This document shows positions 1 through 7,656 of a stretch of DNA of 12,974 nucleotides, piece after piece. Positions within the stretch are counted from its first letter, which is position 1, and every line of letters begins with the position of its first letter. The DNA lies in assembly GCA_964250925.1 (NCBI GenBank), contig CAXUHU010000094.1, positions 1-12,974 of the forward strand, written 5' to 3'. The translations under genes were made by a program, and so were the position numbers. The notes beneath the pieces were generated by a model. It saw only the letters and a list, made by a program, of their open reading frames with translations. It did no database searches and had not been told where the DNA came from. Origin of the DNA: BOG-908 sp964250925. Its GTDB lineage: Bacteria; Pseudomonadota; Alphaproteobacteria; Acetobacterales; Acetobacteraceae.

Positions 1-1005
1 GTAGCTGAAATTATAGACCGTCTGGGTCCGGCCGTTGGTGGGATCGACAGAAAACAGGACGCCGCCGCCGTACGTTCCGCCGCCCTGAGTCACCCCATAG
101 AGCAGGCCGCCGGAACTCAGCAGCCCGGAATTGGCGGCTTCGCCGTCGTTGTAGTCGAAAGAATGAAGGACGGTCTCTTTCCTCGTCTCGGGGTCGAACG
201 AGAATACCGAGCCGTCGCCAGCGGTGCCGCCATAGCTCGTGGTGCCGTATAGGATGCCGCCCACATCGAGAAGCGCTGCACTCGGTTGGCTGCCGTCGCT
301 TCCCTTGCCGAACGTATGTTCAAGCCGCAGGGTCGCCGTTGCGGGGTCGAACCGGAACAGCGTGCCGTCGTTGGCGGCGCCTCCCGAATTGGTGACGCCA
401 TACATGTATTGCCCATGCAAGGTGAGGCCAGTGACGTAGTTGCCGTCGGCCGAACCGCTGAAGGCGTAAACCATTCGTCCGGTCGAAGCCGCGGCGTCGA
501 AGGTATAGATGCAGCTGACGTTCAAGCTGCCGCAAAACCCGGAACCGTAAAGCAGGCCGTTATACTCGAAAGACAAGCCTATGTACGTGCCGCTTGGCAG
601 GCTGTAGATGGTCTGCACGGCGCCCGTCGCCGGGTCCATCGAAAAGATGGAGCCGCCGCCCAGGCCGTCGCTATTGGCCGCAGTGCCGTAAAGTTTCCCG
701 CCGGCGGCGATCAGCCCGGTCGGAGCGGTTCCGCCGCTGGCGCCCGCGAACGAGTGGATGATGGTCTCGGCGCCGGTCTTGAGGTCGATGCGGTAGATGG
801 TCCCGTAGGAGGTCGACGTCGTGCCGTAATACTTGCCGTCGAGCTCGGTCAGTCCGTCGAAAGGGGCGCTGCCGTCGTTGGCCCCGGGTATCGGACCGAT
901 GGTGCCGATCGTTGCCGACCATGCCGCAAGCGGTGCAGACAGCACGGCCACGACGAAAGTCCAGAATACCGGCCGCTTCTTTGAGCGGGCATCCCTTGTT
1001 GTCAT
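1..1005 (-). CDS. Exported GloVer-type tandem-repeat protein (3' end cut by window edge)
   Basis: This reading frame is open from an ATG at 1005 to base 1, giving 335 codons with no stop, so the C-terminus lies outside the window. The first 31 or so residues look like a Sec signal peptide: a KKR basic stretch, a hydrophobic run around 14-28, and an AWSA-like cleavage site. The mature part is built of repeats of about 46-51 residues. Each has a (L/Y)YG(T/V) core (tyrosines at about 60, 106, 153, 202, 253 and 303), then an xVFxxDPxTG-like strand and a (Y/H)xF strand. This matches the family annotated as choice-of-anchor tandem repeat GloVer proteins, presumed beta-propeller-like and extracellular or surface-attached; the ligand is unknown. 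A Shine-Dalgarno GGAGGG (1014-1019) lies 8 bases upstream of the ATG and fixes the start. Cysteines at about 158 and 165 could form a disulfide. The anchoring domain that gives the family its name would be in the missing part. Confidence 0.8.
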   Translation of the reverse strand, partial: MTTRDARSKKRPVFWTFVVAVLSAPLAAWSATIGTIGPIPGANDGSAPFDGLTELDGKYYGTTSTSYGTIYRIDLKTGAETIIHSFAGASGGTAPTGLIAAGGKLYGTAANSDGLGGGSIFSMDPATGAVQTIYSLPSGTYIGLSFEYNGLLYGSGFCGSLNVSCIYTFDAAASTGRMVYAFSGSADGNYVTGLTLHGQYMYGVTNSGGAANDGTLFRFDPATATLRLEHTFGKGSDGSQPSAALLDVGGILYGTTSYGGTAGDGSVFSFDPETRKETVLHSFDYNDGEAANSGLLSSGGLLYGVTQGGGTYGGGVLFSVDPTNGRTQTVYNFSY

Positions 1006-1013
1006 TGAACGAG

Positions 1014-1019
1014 CCCTCC
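1014..1019 (-). promoter_or_regulatory. Shine-Dalgarno of the GloVer-type gene
   Basis: The minus strand reads GGAGGG here, 8 bases before the ATG at 1005. It is the strongest ribosome binding site near this gene and argues against starting at the ATG at 1027, which opens a different frame. Confidence 0.65.
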
Positions 1020-1055
1020 GCAAACAACCAGACTACGGACTCCTCCCAACAGCAA

Positions 1056-1085
1056 GTTAAAGTTGCACGGCCGGAAGCAGGCCAA
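1056..1085 (-). promoter_or_regulatory. Weak sigma70-like promoter candidate for the GloVer-type gene
   Basis: In the 151-base gap between the dppF-like gene and the repeat protein, the minus strand carries TTGGCC (1080-1085) and TTTAAC (1056-1061), separated by 18 bases. Each matches four of six consensus bases. The implied leader is about 45 bases. The region also shows the local direct repeat AAGTT-A-AAGTT. No convincing terminator for the upstream transport operon is visible, so read-through is possible. This is a by-eye match only. Confidence 0.2.
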
Positions 1086-1156
1086 GATCACGGGATGATA
1101 CTTGCAAGCGGAGCGCCCAATACTTCGATCAACAGCCGGCCCTCTTCCGAGCCGGA

Positions 1157-1928
1157 TCACGACTGCAGCGGAAAATGGCACGCGACCTCACGCCCATGGC
1201 CCGCCGCCGCCAGCACCGGCCGCTCCTCCCGGCAACGCGCCGCCATGCGTGGGCACCGTGGGTGGAACAGGCAACCCGCCGGCGAATCGACAGGGCTGGG
1301 CACCTCACCGGGCGGCGCCGGCTCGGCCCCGTCGTGGCTGGACGCGCGGCAAAGCCGCGGTACGGCGGCTAGCAGCGAAGCGGTGTAGGGGTGGGCCGGG
1401 CGGGCGAACACTTCCGCCGTGCGGCCGGTCTCCACGATCGAACCGAGATACATGACGGCCACCCGCGTCGCGACTTGCCGGATAACGGCGAGGTCGTGAG
1501 CGATGAACAGCATGGTCAGGTCCAGGCGCTCCTGCAGGTCCATCAGCAGGTTGACGATCTGGGCCTGCACGCTGACGTCGAGCGCCGAGACCGGTTCGTC
1601 GGCGATGAGGAGAATGGGGTCGAGTGCGAGCGCGCGGGCGATGCCGATGCGCTGGCGCTGGCCGCCGGAAAATTCGTGGGGGTACTGGCGCATCTGGGCC
1701 TGGGTCNNNNNNNNNNGTGCCGTCGGTGGGCGTCTGCAGGCGGAGGAGGCAGCGGCCGAGGGTGGATTTGCCGCAGCCCGATTCGCCCACCAGGCCCAGG
1801 GTCTCGCCGCGTTGGATGCGCAAGGAGACGCGATCGACCGCCCGCAGGGAGCGGCCGCCGGCGGTGTAGGTCTTGGTCAGGCCGACGGCTTCCAGCAGGG
1901 GCGCCTCGCGCGCGGGCAGGGTCGTCAC
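1157..1928 (-). CDS. dppF: Peptide ABC transporter ATPase, DppF/OppF-like, interrupted by assembly gap
   Basis: This is one of two cytoplasmic ATPases powering a dipeptide/oligopeptide importer. The N-terminal part starts at a GTG (1926-1928) that overlaps the dppD stop in GTGA, and carries Walker A GESGCGKST at residues 48-56. It ends in a run of 10 Ns just after the PTDG turn. Coding resumes in another frame with YPHEFSGGQRQR (signature), the Walker B LLIADEPVSALD, the IAHD switch histidine, the YTASLLAA segment and a C-terminal oligopeptide-transporter tail. That tail has CX5CX6C plus a fourth cysteine near the end. Alignment with the dppD paralogue next door indicates about 70-75 missing residues, including the Q-loop. 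The sequenced flanks total 762 bases, a multiple of three, so an intact gene needs a gap divisible by three, which 10 is not. The frameshift is therefore probably an assembly artefact. Substrate specificity cannot be read from an ATPase. Confidence 0.88.
1707..1716. other. Assembly gap (10 Ns) inside dppF
   Basis: Ten consecutive Ns fall between the Walker A half and the signature half of the dppF-like ATPase. The real distance, judged by the paralogue, is over 200 bases, so the Ns are a placeholder rather than a measured length. An insertion hidden in the gap cannot be excluded. Confidence 0.97.
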
Positions 1929-2896
1929 GCGGCGCCGCCGGCCAGGAAGCAGGCCACGTCCTGCGTGGCGCTGGCCAACAGCGGCGGCAGGGCGGCGCAG
2001 GGAGCGAAGCGCTGCGGGCAGCGTGGGGCGAAGGCGCAGCCGACGGGCCGCGTGGCGGGCGAGGGCGGGGCGCCGGGGATGGCGGGCAGGCGCCGCGGCT
2101 TGGCGCCCTCCATCGGCGGAATCGCTGCGAGCAGGCCCTGCGTGTAGGGGTGGCCGGGGGTGCGCAGCACACGGCCCACCGGGCCGCGCTCGGCCACGCG
2201 GCCGGCGTAGAGGACGACCACCTGGTCGGCGAGCGCGGCCACCACGCCCATGTCGTGGGTGATCAGCACGATGCCGGAGCCGAAATCGCAGCGCAGGCCG
2301 CGCAGCAGCGCCAGGATCTGCGCCTGCACGGTCACGTCCAGCGCCGTGGTGGGCTCGTCGGCGATCAGCAAGGCGGGGTTGCAGCTGAGCGCCATGGCGA
2401 TCATCGCGCGCTGCCGCATGCCGCCGGAGAGTTGGTGGGGGTAGCGGTGATAGGCTTGGGCGGGCGCGGGAATGCCCATCAGGCCCAGCAGCTCCACCGC
2501 CCGGGCGCGGGCGGCGCGTGCGCTCACGCGCTGGTGGGCGCGTATCTGCTCGGTGATCTGCCAGCCGATGCTGTGCACCGGGTTCATCGCACTCATCGGG
2601 TCCTGGAAGATCATGGCGATCTCGGCACCGTGTATGGCGCGCAGCGCGCGTGGGGACAGGCCCACGAGCTCGCGGCCACGGAAGCGGGCCGAGCCGGAGA
2701 CGGTGGCGTTGGGATCGGTGATGAGGCCCAGGGCAGCGAGCATGGAAAGCGTCTTGCCCGAGCCGGATTCGCCCACCAGGCCCAGGATTTCGCGCGGAGC
2801 GACGCTGAAGGAGACGCGGTCCACCGCGCGCACCAGGCCGGCGGCGGTGCGGAAATCGATGCAGAGGTCGCGGATCTCGAGCAGGGGTTCAGCCAC
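1925..2896 (-). CDS. dppD: Peptide ABC transporter ATPase, DppD/OppD-like
   Basis: This is the second ATPase of the importer, expected to pair with DppF beneath the DppB/DppC pore. From a GTG at 2896 it encodes 323 residues, usual for DppD. Landmarks in order are Walker A GESGSGKT (42-49), Q-loop IFQDP with Q98, signature LSGGMRQR (156-163), Walker B ALLIADEPTTALD (175-187), and switch H214 in ITHD. The C-terminal oligopeptide-transporter domain has cysteines at 287, 293, 300 and 316. In this family such a four-cysteine tail has been described as binding an iron-sulfur cluster; that role here is inferred. The chosen GTG overlaps the dppB stop by 8 bases and puts the usual MxEPLLEIRDL-type sequence at the N-terminus. 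An in-frame ATG at 2938 would add 14 residues but overlap dppB by 50 bases. The 3' end overlaps dppF by 4 bases, suggesting translational coupling. Confidence 0.92.
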   Translation of the reverse strand: MAEPLLEIRDLCIDFRTAAGLVRAVDRVSFSVAPREILGLVGESGSGKTLSMLAALGLITDPNATVSGSARFRGRELVGLSPRALRAIHGAEIAMIFQDPMSAMNPVHSIGWQITEQIRAHQRVSARAARARAVELLGLMGIPAPAQAYHRYPHQLSGGMRQRAMIAMALSCNPALLIADEPTTALDVTVQAQILALLRGLRCDFGSGIVLITHDMGVVAALADQVVVLYAGRVAERGPVGRVLRTPGHPYTQGLLAAIPPMEGAKPRRLPAIPGAPPSPATRPVGCAFAPRCPQRFAPCAALPPLLASATQDVACFLAGGAA

Positions 2897-3866
2897 GCGC
2901 CAGCCTGACGCGCGGGTCAAGCAGGGCATAGGCCACATCCACCGCGGCGTTGGCGGCCACGACGAAGAAGGAGGAGTAGAGGACGGTGGCCATGATGACG
3001 GGCAGGTCGAGGTTCTGCAATGCGTCGTAGGTGAGCTTGCCCACCCCTTGCAGGCCGAACACCACCTCGGTCAGCAGCGCCCCGCCGCCCACCAGCGCGC
3101 CGAAATCGAGGCCGAAGAGCGAGACGAAGGTGACGAGCGAGACCCGCAGGGCGTGATGGAGGAGGATGCGCGTCTCGCCCAGGCCCTTCGCGCGCGCCGT
3201 GCGGATGAAATCCTCCTGGTAGGCCTCGATCAGGCTGGCGCGCAGCACGCGGCCGTAGAGGCCCATGTAGAGCAAAGCGAGCGTGGTCCACGGGATCAGC
3301 AACGTCTTGAACCACAGCCACGGGTCCAGGGAGAGCGGCGTGTAGCCGAGCGGCGGTACCCAGGCGAACAGCCAGCTGTCGTGCATGCGGCTCTGGGTGA
3401 CCAGGTTGGCCATCTCGCCCACCCAGAAAACCGGCATCGATAGGCCGATCAGGCCGGCGACCATCAGCAGTCGGTCGGTGACGCCGCCTTGGGTGAGCGC
3501 GGCGGCGGTGCCGATCGCCAGCCCGCCCAGCACCCAGAGCACCGCGGCGCCGCACACCAGCGAGAGGGTGACGGGGGCGCCCGCCTCGATCTCGGGGATC
3601 ACGCGCTCGCCGCGGTTGACGAAACTGGTGAGGTCCTGGGTGACGAACAGGCGGCGCATCATCAGCGCGTATTGCACGGGGATCGGGCGGTCCAAGCCGA
3701 AATCGTGACGTACGGCGGCGAGCACCTCGGGGGAGGCGTTGCGGCCGGCGATGCGGGCGGCGGGATCGGCGCCGGGCGTGGCGAAGAAGATGAGGAAAAC
3801 GAGGACGCTGATGCCGGCCATGACGAAGACCATCTGGGCGAGCCGTTGGGCCAGCACCCTAATCAT
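2889..3866 (-). CDS. dppB: Peptide ABC transporter permease, DppB-like
   Basis: This inner-membrane permease half of the importer has 325 residues. A membrane segment at about 11-30 precedes a periplasmic region with the DFGLDRPIPVQY motif typical of DppB proteins. Further hydrophobic segments lie at about 99-122, 133-153, 184-204, 243-265 and 290-312. The EAA cytoplasmic loop that contacts the ATPases is seen around 216-240 (EDFIRTARAKGLGETRILL). The ATG at 3866 is preferred because an in-frame TGA lies about ten codons upstream (3891-3893). No good Shine-Dalgarno is visible, and the 69-base spacer from the acyltransferase stop has no clear promoter, so it is probably read from the upstream operon transcript. 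It is separated from its partner dppC by an acyltransferase gene, an unusual arrangement. Confidence 0.92.
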   Translation of the reverse strand: MIRVLAQRLAQMVFVMAGISVLVFLIFFATPGADPAARIAGRNASPEVLAAVRHDFGLDRPIPVQYALMMRRLFVTQDLTSFVNRGERVIPEIEAGAPVTLSLVCGAAVLWVLGGLAIGTAAALTQGGVTDRLLMVAGLIGLSMPVFWVGEMANLVTQSRMHDSWLFAWVPPLGYTPLSLDPWLWFKTLLIPWTTLALLYMGLYGRVLRASLIEAYQEDFIRTARAKGLGETRILLHHALRVSLVTFVSLFGLDFGALVGGGALLTEVVFGLQGVGKLTYDALQNLDLPVIMATVLYSSFFVVAANAAVDVAYALLDPRVRLARG

Positions 3867-3935
3867 CGGCAGGCGGATCGTGCGTTGCCGTCATCGCGGA
3901 CCAGGCAAGCCCGGAACGGGGGCGGGGGCAAGCGG

Positions 3936-4898
3936 TCAGGCGACGCCCTTTGGAAATCGGCGGTGCAGCCACAGCCAACTCGCCGGGCGCTCCCTGATCC
4001 AGCGCTCCAGGCAGTCGTTGATCGCCTGCGTCAGGTGCAGGATGTCGGCCTGGCGGTCGCCGGTCTCGGGCAGGGCAAGCGGCTGTTCGACGACGAGTCG
4101 GAAGCGGGCGGGGCCGGTGCGCTGCACGTGGCCGGGGATGACGGGGCAGCGGAACTTCACGGCCATCGCCGCGACGGCCGGGGCCGTCATGGCGGGAAGG
4201 CCGAGTAGCCGGGCTTCGATGCCGTCGTTCATCTTCTGGTCGACCAGCATGCCGAGGTAGCCGCCGCGCCGCACGTGCGAGAGCGCCTCGCGCGCGCCGG
4301 CCGCACCCTTGGCGAACATCGGCACGCTCCGGCCCATGGCACGGCGGCGCAGGGTCAGGACGATGTCGTCCACGGCGCGGTTGGCGGCGGGCCGATAGAC
4401 GCTGGAGAAGGCCATGCCATAGGCGGCCACGGCCGGGGGCAGCACCTCCCAGTTGCCGATATGGCCGGAGACGAAGATGGCCGGGCCGCCGCGCTGCGCC
4501 TGGGACGTCAGGATGTGGTCGTTCGCCATCTCCCAGCCCGGGCCGGACGGGCTGTCCTTCGGCAGGCCGGCGATGTGGGGGAACTCGCCGGCGGTGCGGC
4601 CGAGGCTCTCCCACATGTCGGCGACGACGGTGCGACGCCAGGCGGCGTCGCGGTCGGGAAAGGCGGCGCGCAGGTTGGCGTGGGCCTTGCGCGTGACGGG
4701 CAGCAGCGGGCCGAGGCGGCGCGTGAGCCGGCCCATGACGTCGGAGGCGCAGACCGGCCCGAGGCGGATGAGGACGGCCAGGAGCAGTCGCACGGCCAGG
4801 GTCTCGGCCGCGGCGAAGCGACGCCTTGCACCCTTCGGCGATGGGCCGGCATCGGTCTGGTGCCGGAGGGGCAACGATCGAGAAAAACCCTGGTCCAT
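3936..4898 (-). CDS. Lipid A biosynthesis lauroyl/myristoyl-type acyltransferase (LpxL/LpxM/HtrB family)
   Basis: This is a membrane-associated acyltransferase of the family that adds secondary acyl chains to lipid A in the inner membrane; the acyl donor and position cannot be told from sequence. From the ATG at 4898 it has 320 residues, close to the usual 290-320. A hydrophobic N-terminal segment lies at about 34-50. The catalytic HX4E motif is GHIGNWE with H146 and E151. The YRPAAN block is at 168-173, the LVDQKMNDGI block at about 218-227, and the C-terminal PASWLWLHRRF block, matching the family's P-E-W-W-H-R-R/K-F pattern, at about 305-315. In-frame ATGs at 4958 and 4967 would lengthen the N-terminus; none has a clear Shine-Dalgarno, so the start is uncertain. 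The frame stays open far upstream, over dppC, but that part is shadow. It lies 83 bases after dppC and 69 before dppB, on the same strand, so it is likely co-transcribed with the transporter. Confidence 0.9.
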   Translation of the reverse strand: MDQGFSRSLPLRHQTDAGPSPKGARRRFAAAETLAVRLLLAVLIRLGPVCASDVMGRLTRRLGPLLPVTRKAHANLRAAFPDRDAAWRRTVVADMWESLGRTAGEFPHIAGLPKDSPSGPGWEMANDHILTSQAQRGGPAIFVSGHIGNWEVLPPAVAAYGMAFSSVYRPAANRAVDDIVLTLRRRAMGRSVPMFAKGAAGAREALSHVRRGGYLGMLVDQKMNDGIEARLLGLPAMTAPAVAAMAVKFRCPVIPGHVQRTGPARFRLVVEQPLALPETGDRQADILHLTQAINDCLERWIRERPASWLWLHRRFPKGVA

Positions 4899-4981
4899 CA
4901 CTGAACTGCCGAGAATGATTGGTCGATCGAGTGCCTGGCGCGGCGGGCTCGTTGCCATAAACGGCATCGAGATGAAAGGGT

Positions 4982-5971
4982 TTAGCCGCGCACCCGTAAT
5001 TTGGCGCGTGGATCGAGCGCGTCTCGCAGGCCGTCGCCCAGCACGTTGAGTGCCAGCACGGTCGCGACGACAGCCAGGCCCGGGGCGATGGCCACCAGCG
5101 GGCGCAGGTAGAGCAGCGTCTGGCCGTCGGCGATGATGGTGCCCCAACTGGCCGCCGGCGGCTGCACGCCGATCTGCAGGAAGCTGAGGGCGCTCTCCGT
5201 CAAGAGGTTCAGCGCCATGATCAGGGGCGCGAACACGATCAGCGTGCTGGCGACGTTGGGCAGGATGTCGCGCAGCAGGATGCGCCGCCCCGGCACGCCC
5301 AGGGCCACCGCGGCCAGCACGAAGTCGCTCTGCGCAAGCCCCAGCACCTGGCCGCGAACCGGGCGGGCGGCATAGGGCACGTAGACGATGCCGATGATGG
5401 CGATCGGCAGCAGCAGGCTGTCGGCCTGCACGCTGAACGGGCCGATGGTCAGCCCCTGGCTGATCAGCACGACCGAGAGCGAGATCGCCAGCAGGTAGAT
5501 CGGGAAGGCCCACACCACGTCGAGCAGGCGGGACAGGACCTGGTCGGTGAGGCCGCCGGCGTAGCCCGCCACGATGCCGATCAGCGCTGCCAGGCTCAGG
5601 CACAGCAGCGTGGCAGCCCCGGCGATCAGCAGGGAGTTCCGGCCGCCGTAGAGCAGGCGTGCCATCACGTCGCGGCCCTGGCCGTCGGCACCCAGGAAGT
5701 AAGGGCCGCGCCAGGTGGGGCCGATCGGTGCGGAGCCCAGATGCAGCGGGTTGTCCGCCGGCTGCAGGATGTCGAGCGTGCGACCGCCGATCGTGACCGA
5801 GCCGTCCAAGTTGGGCCGGAACGGATCGTTGGCGGCGACGTGGCGCGCGTAGAACGGCGCCGAGGCGCAGGCGGCCACGATCAGCACCAGCAGGCCGGCC
5901 GACAGCATGGCGGCCGCATCGGCCCGCAGCCTGCGCCAGGCTGCGGCCCACGGGCCAGCCACGGTGTTCAT
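4982..5971 (-). CDS. dppC: Peptide ABC transporter permease, DppC-like
   Basis: This is the second permease half of the importer, with 329 residues. A membrane segment at about 20-38 is followed by a periplasmic stretch and the DppC hallmark LGADGQGRDVMARLLYGGR (93-111). Further hydrophobic segments lie at about 114-136, 150-170, 186-200, 240-262 and 292-312. The EAA loop is seen around 214-238 (SDFVLAAVALGVPGRRILLRD). The protein ends in the usual DGLRDALDPRAK. The ATG at 5971 overlaps the dppA stop in ATGA, indicating coupled translation. It is normal for DppC to follow DppB; here it directly follows the binding protein, and DppB comes later, after an acyltransferase. Confidence 0.93.
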   Translation of the reverse strand: MNTVAGPWAAAWRRLRADAAAMLSAGLLVLIVAACASAPFYARHVAANDPFRPNLDGSVTIGGRTLDILQPADNPLHLGSAPIGPTWRGPYFLGADGQGRDVMARLLYGGRNSLLIAGAATLLCLSLAALIGIVAGYAGGLTDQVLSRLLDVVWAFPIYLLAISLSVVLISQGLTIGPFSVQADSLLLPIAIIGIVYVPYAARPVRGQVLGLAQSDFVLAAVALGVPGRRILLRDILPNVASTLIVFAPLIMALNLLTESALSFLQIGVQPPAASWGTIIADGQTLLYLRPLVAIAPGLAVVATVLALNVLGDGLRDALDPRAKLRVRG

Positions 5972-7656
5972 TGAACCCAGACTTGCGACAGGATCACGTG
6001 AAACAGCGGGCTGAACCTGAAATGCCCGACGCGCGCCGAGACGAGATCGAGCCAGTTGATCTGGAACAAGGTCGTGCTCGGCGCGCGATCCGTCACGTCA
6101 TGGTCGATGCCTGCCCACAACCGTTCCGCGGCAGGCTCGTCGGTCGCGGCCAGGCTCAGCGCCCGCTGCATCCGCGCGTCGATCGCGGGGTCGCAGAACC
6201 CGCTCATGTTGATCGATGCGTCCGAGCCGGGATGGTAGCCCGCGCAGGAGAACAGGACGTTGAGGAAATCGGACGCGGCCGGATAATCCTGGTACCAGTT
6301 GGCCAGACCGATCTGCACGCGGTTGCTGGAGTTTTCCATGTAGGTGTCGCGTATGTTGTAGGAAACGGCGTGCACGCTGGCATCGTAGCCGATGTCGGCG
6401 AGCACGCTTTGCAGGTACACGCCCATGCTGCGCTCCACGTCGCGGTCCGAGCAGATCAGGGTCACGTGCATGCCGGCCGTGCCGCTCTGCATCACCAGGG
6501 CGCGGGCGCGGGCGAGATCCGGCGCGGTCCAGCGTGCGCCGGGATTTGCGGTGAACGGGCAGTAATCGGCATGCCCAGGCAAGCCGGCCGGCAGAAGCTG
6601 GCACAAAGGCGTGCCCAGGGCCGGGCCGCCGTACAGGTTCACGGCCACACGCCGGTTGACCGCCAGCGCGAAAGCCTGCCGGGCACGCTGGTCGTCGAAC
6701 GGGCGCAAATGGTTGTTCATCATGACGTAGTAGTAGGCGAGCATGGGATGGATATGCGCCAGGGCCGCATGCCGGCTGCCGATTTCGGCCAGGCGGTCCA
6801 GCGGCACCGGGTCCGCCATCCAGTCCAGCGCGCCGTTCTCGATGGCGCTCACCTCGCTCTCGGCCTGCAGGCCGTAGCGGAACTCGATCCGGTCGGCGAA
6901 GCCGTCGGGCTGTGCCGCGGCGCTCCATTCCCGGAAGTAAGGATTGCGGACGAGCACCATCGCGCGCACCGGGTTGTACTCGACGATCCGGTAAGGACCC
7001 GTGGCCTGGGGAGGATCGGTTCCCAGGTCACGGGCTGGCGTGTCGGCGGGCAGGATGCTAGCGAACGGCAGCGCGATCTTCTGGGCGAACTCGGCGTCCG
7101 GCCGCGTCAGGTGGATGGTGATGGTCCGTGCGGCTTGGTCGCCGTCGATGCCGCCGTCCAGCATGCAGGTCGCCGGCCGGCGCAGGCAGGCATCCGCCCC
7201 GGCGATCACGGCATACCAGCTGCCGACGTTGGGGCCCGAGACGCGGAACATGCGCCGGAACGAGGCGACCACGTCGGCCACCCCGACCGTGCGGCCATCC
7301 GAGAAGCGGACGCCGCGCCGCAGGTGGAACAGGTATGTCCGGCCGCCGTCGGTGACGGCCGGCATCGCTTCGGCGAGATCGGGCACCAGACCCAGCCCCG
7401 CCGCACCCTCCGCCTTGCGGAACGCCAGCAACCCGTCCTGCGTCACGGAGGACACCTGCCAGACGTCGGTGACGTAGCTGATCATCGGATCGATCGTGCC
7501 GGCGGCCTGGTAGGAGCCCAGCCGCAGCACCCCGCCCCGGTGCTCTGACGCGTGCGCCCCCCCGAGGAGCAGCGCGGCAAGCAGGCAAAGCCCCCTGGCC
7601 TTGCCGCTCCCCGCGGTTGCGGCCCAAGGTCGAATGGAGTACCCGCGGCCCGTCAT
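5968..7656 (-). CDS. dppA: Peptide ABC transporter substrate-binding protein (SBP family 5), DppA-like
   Basis: This is the periplasmic solute-binding component feeding the DppBCDF-type importer. From an ATG at 7656 it has 562 residues. A signal peptide is clear: basic GKAR at 18-21, hydrophobic LCLLAALLLGG, then AHA at 34-36 before the mature start. Family 5 landmarks follow: GGVLRLGSYQAAGTIDP near the mature N-terminus, LVPDLAEAMP, TYLFHLRRGVRFSDG, ATGPYRIVEY and VLVRNPYF. The frame is open to 7932, but the extra 92 residues are antisense to the export permease and lack signal character. GGAGA at 7665-7669 lies 8 bases before the chosen ATG and supports it. The 3' end overlaps dppC by 4 bases. 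The ligand is not evident: family 5 binds peptides but also nickel, sugars and other solutes. Confidence 0.92.
   Translation of the reverse strand: MTGRGYSIRPWAATAGSGKARGLCLLAALLLGGAHASEHRGGVLRLGSYQAAGTIDPMISYVTDVWQVSSVTQDGLLAFRKAEGAAGLGLVPDLAEAMPAVTDGGRTYLFHLRRGVRFSDGRTVGVADVVASFRRMFRVSGPNVGSWYAVIAGADACLRRPATCMLDGGIDGDQAARTITIHLTRPDAEFAQKIALPFASILPADTPARDLGTDPPQATGPYRIVEYNPVRAMVLVRNPYFREWSAAAQPDGFADRIEFRYGLQAESEVSAIENGALDWMADPVPLDRLAEIGSRHAALAHIHPMLAYYYVMMNNHLRPFDDQRARQAFALAVNRRVAVNLYGGPALGTPLCQLLPAGLPGHADYCPFTANPGARWTAPDLARARALVMQSGTAGMHVTLICSDRDVERSMGVYLQSVLADIGYDASVHAVSYNIRDTYMENSSNRVQIGLANWYQDYPAASDFLNVLFSCAGYHPGSDASINMSGFCDPAIDARMQRALSLAATDEPAAERLWAGIDHDVTDRAPSTTLFQINWLDLVSARVGHFRFSPLFHVILSQVWVQ

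Noticed and set aside
1157..1928. dppF as a true pseudogene
   Set aside because: The frame change coincides exactly with the N-run, all flanking motifs are intact, and the flanking lengths fit an in-frame missing segment.
4899..5951. Upstream open continuation of the acyltransferase frame across dppC
   Set aside because: The extra residues are low-complexity Arg/Ala/Gly/Pro sequence in another frame of dppC; the acyltransferase family does not have such an extension.
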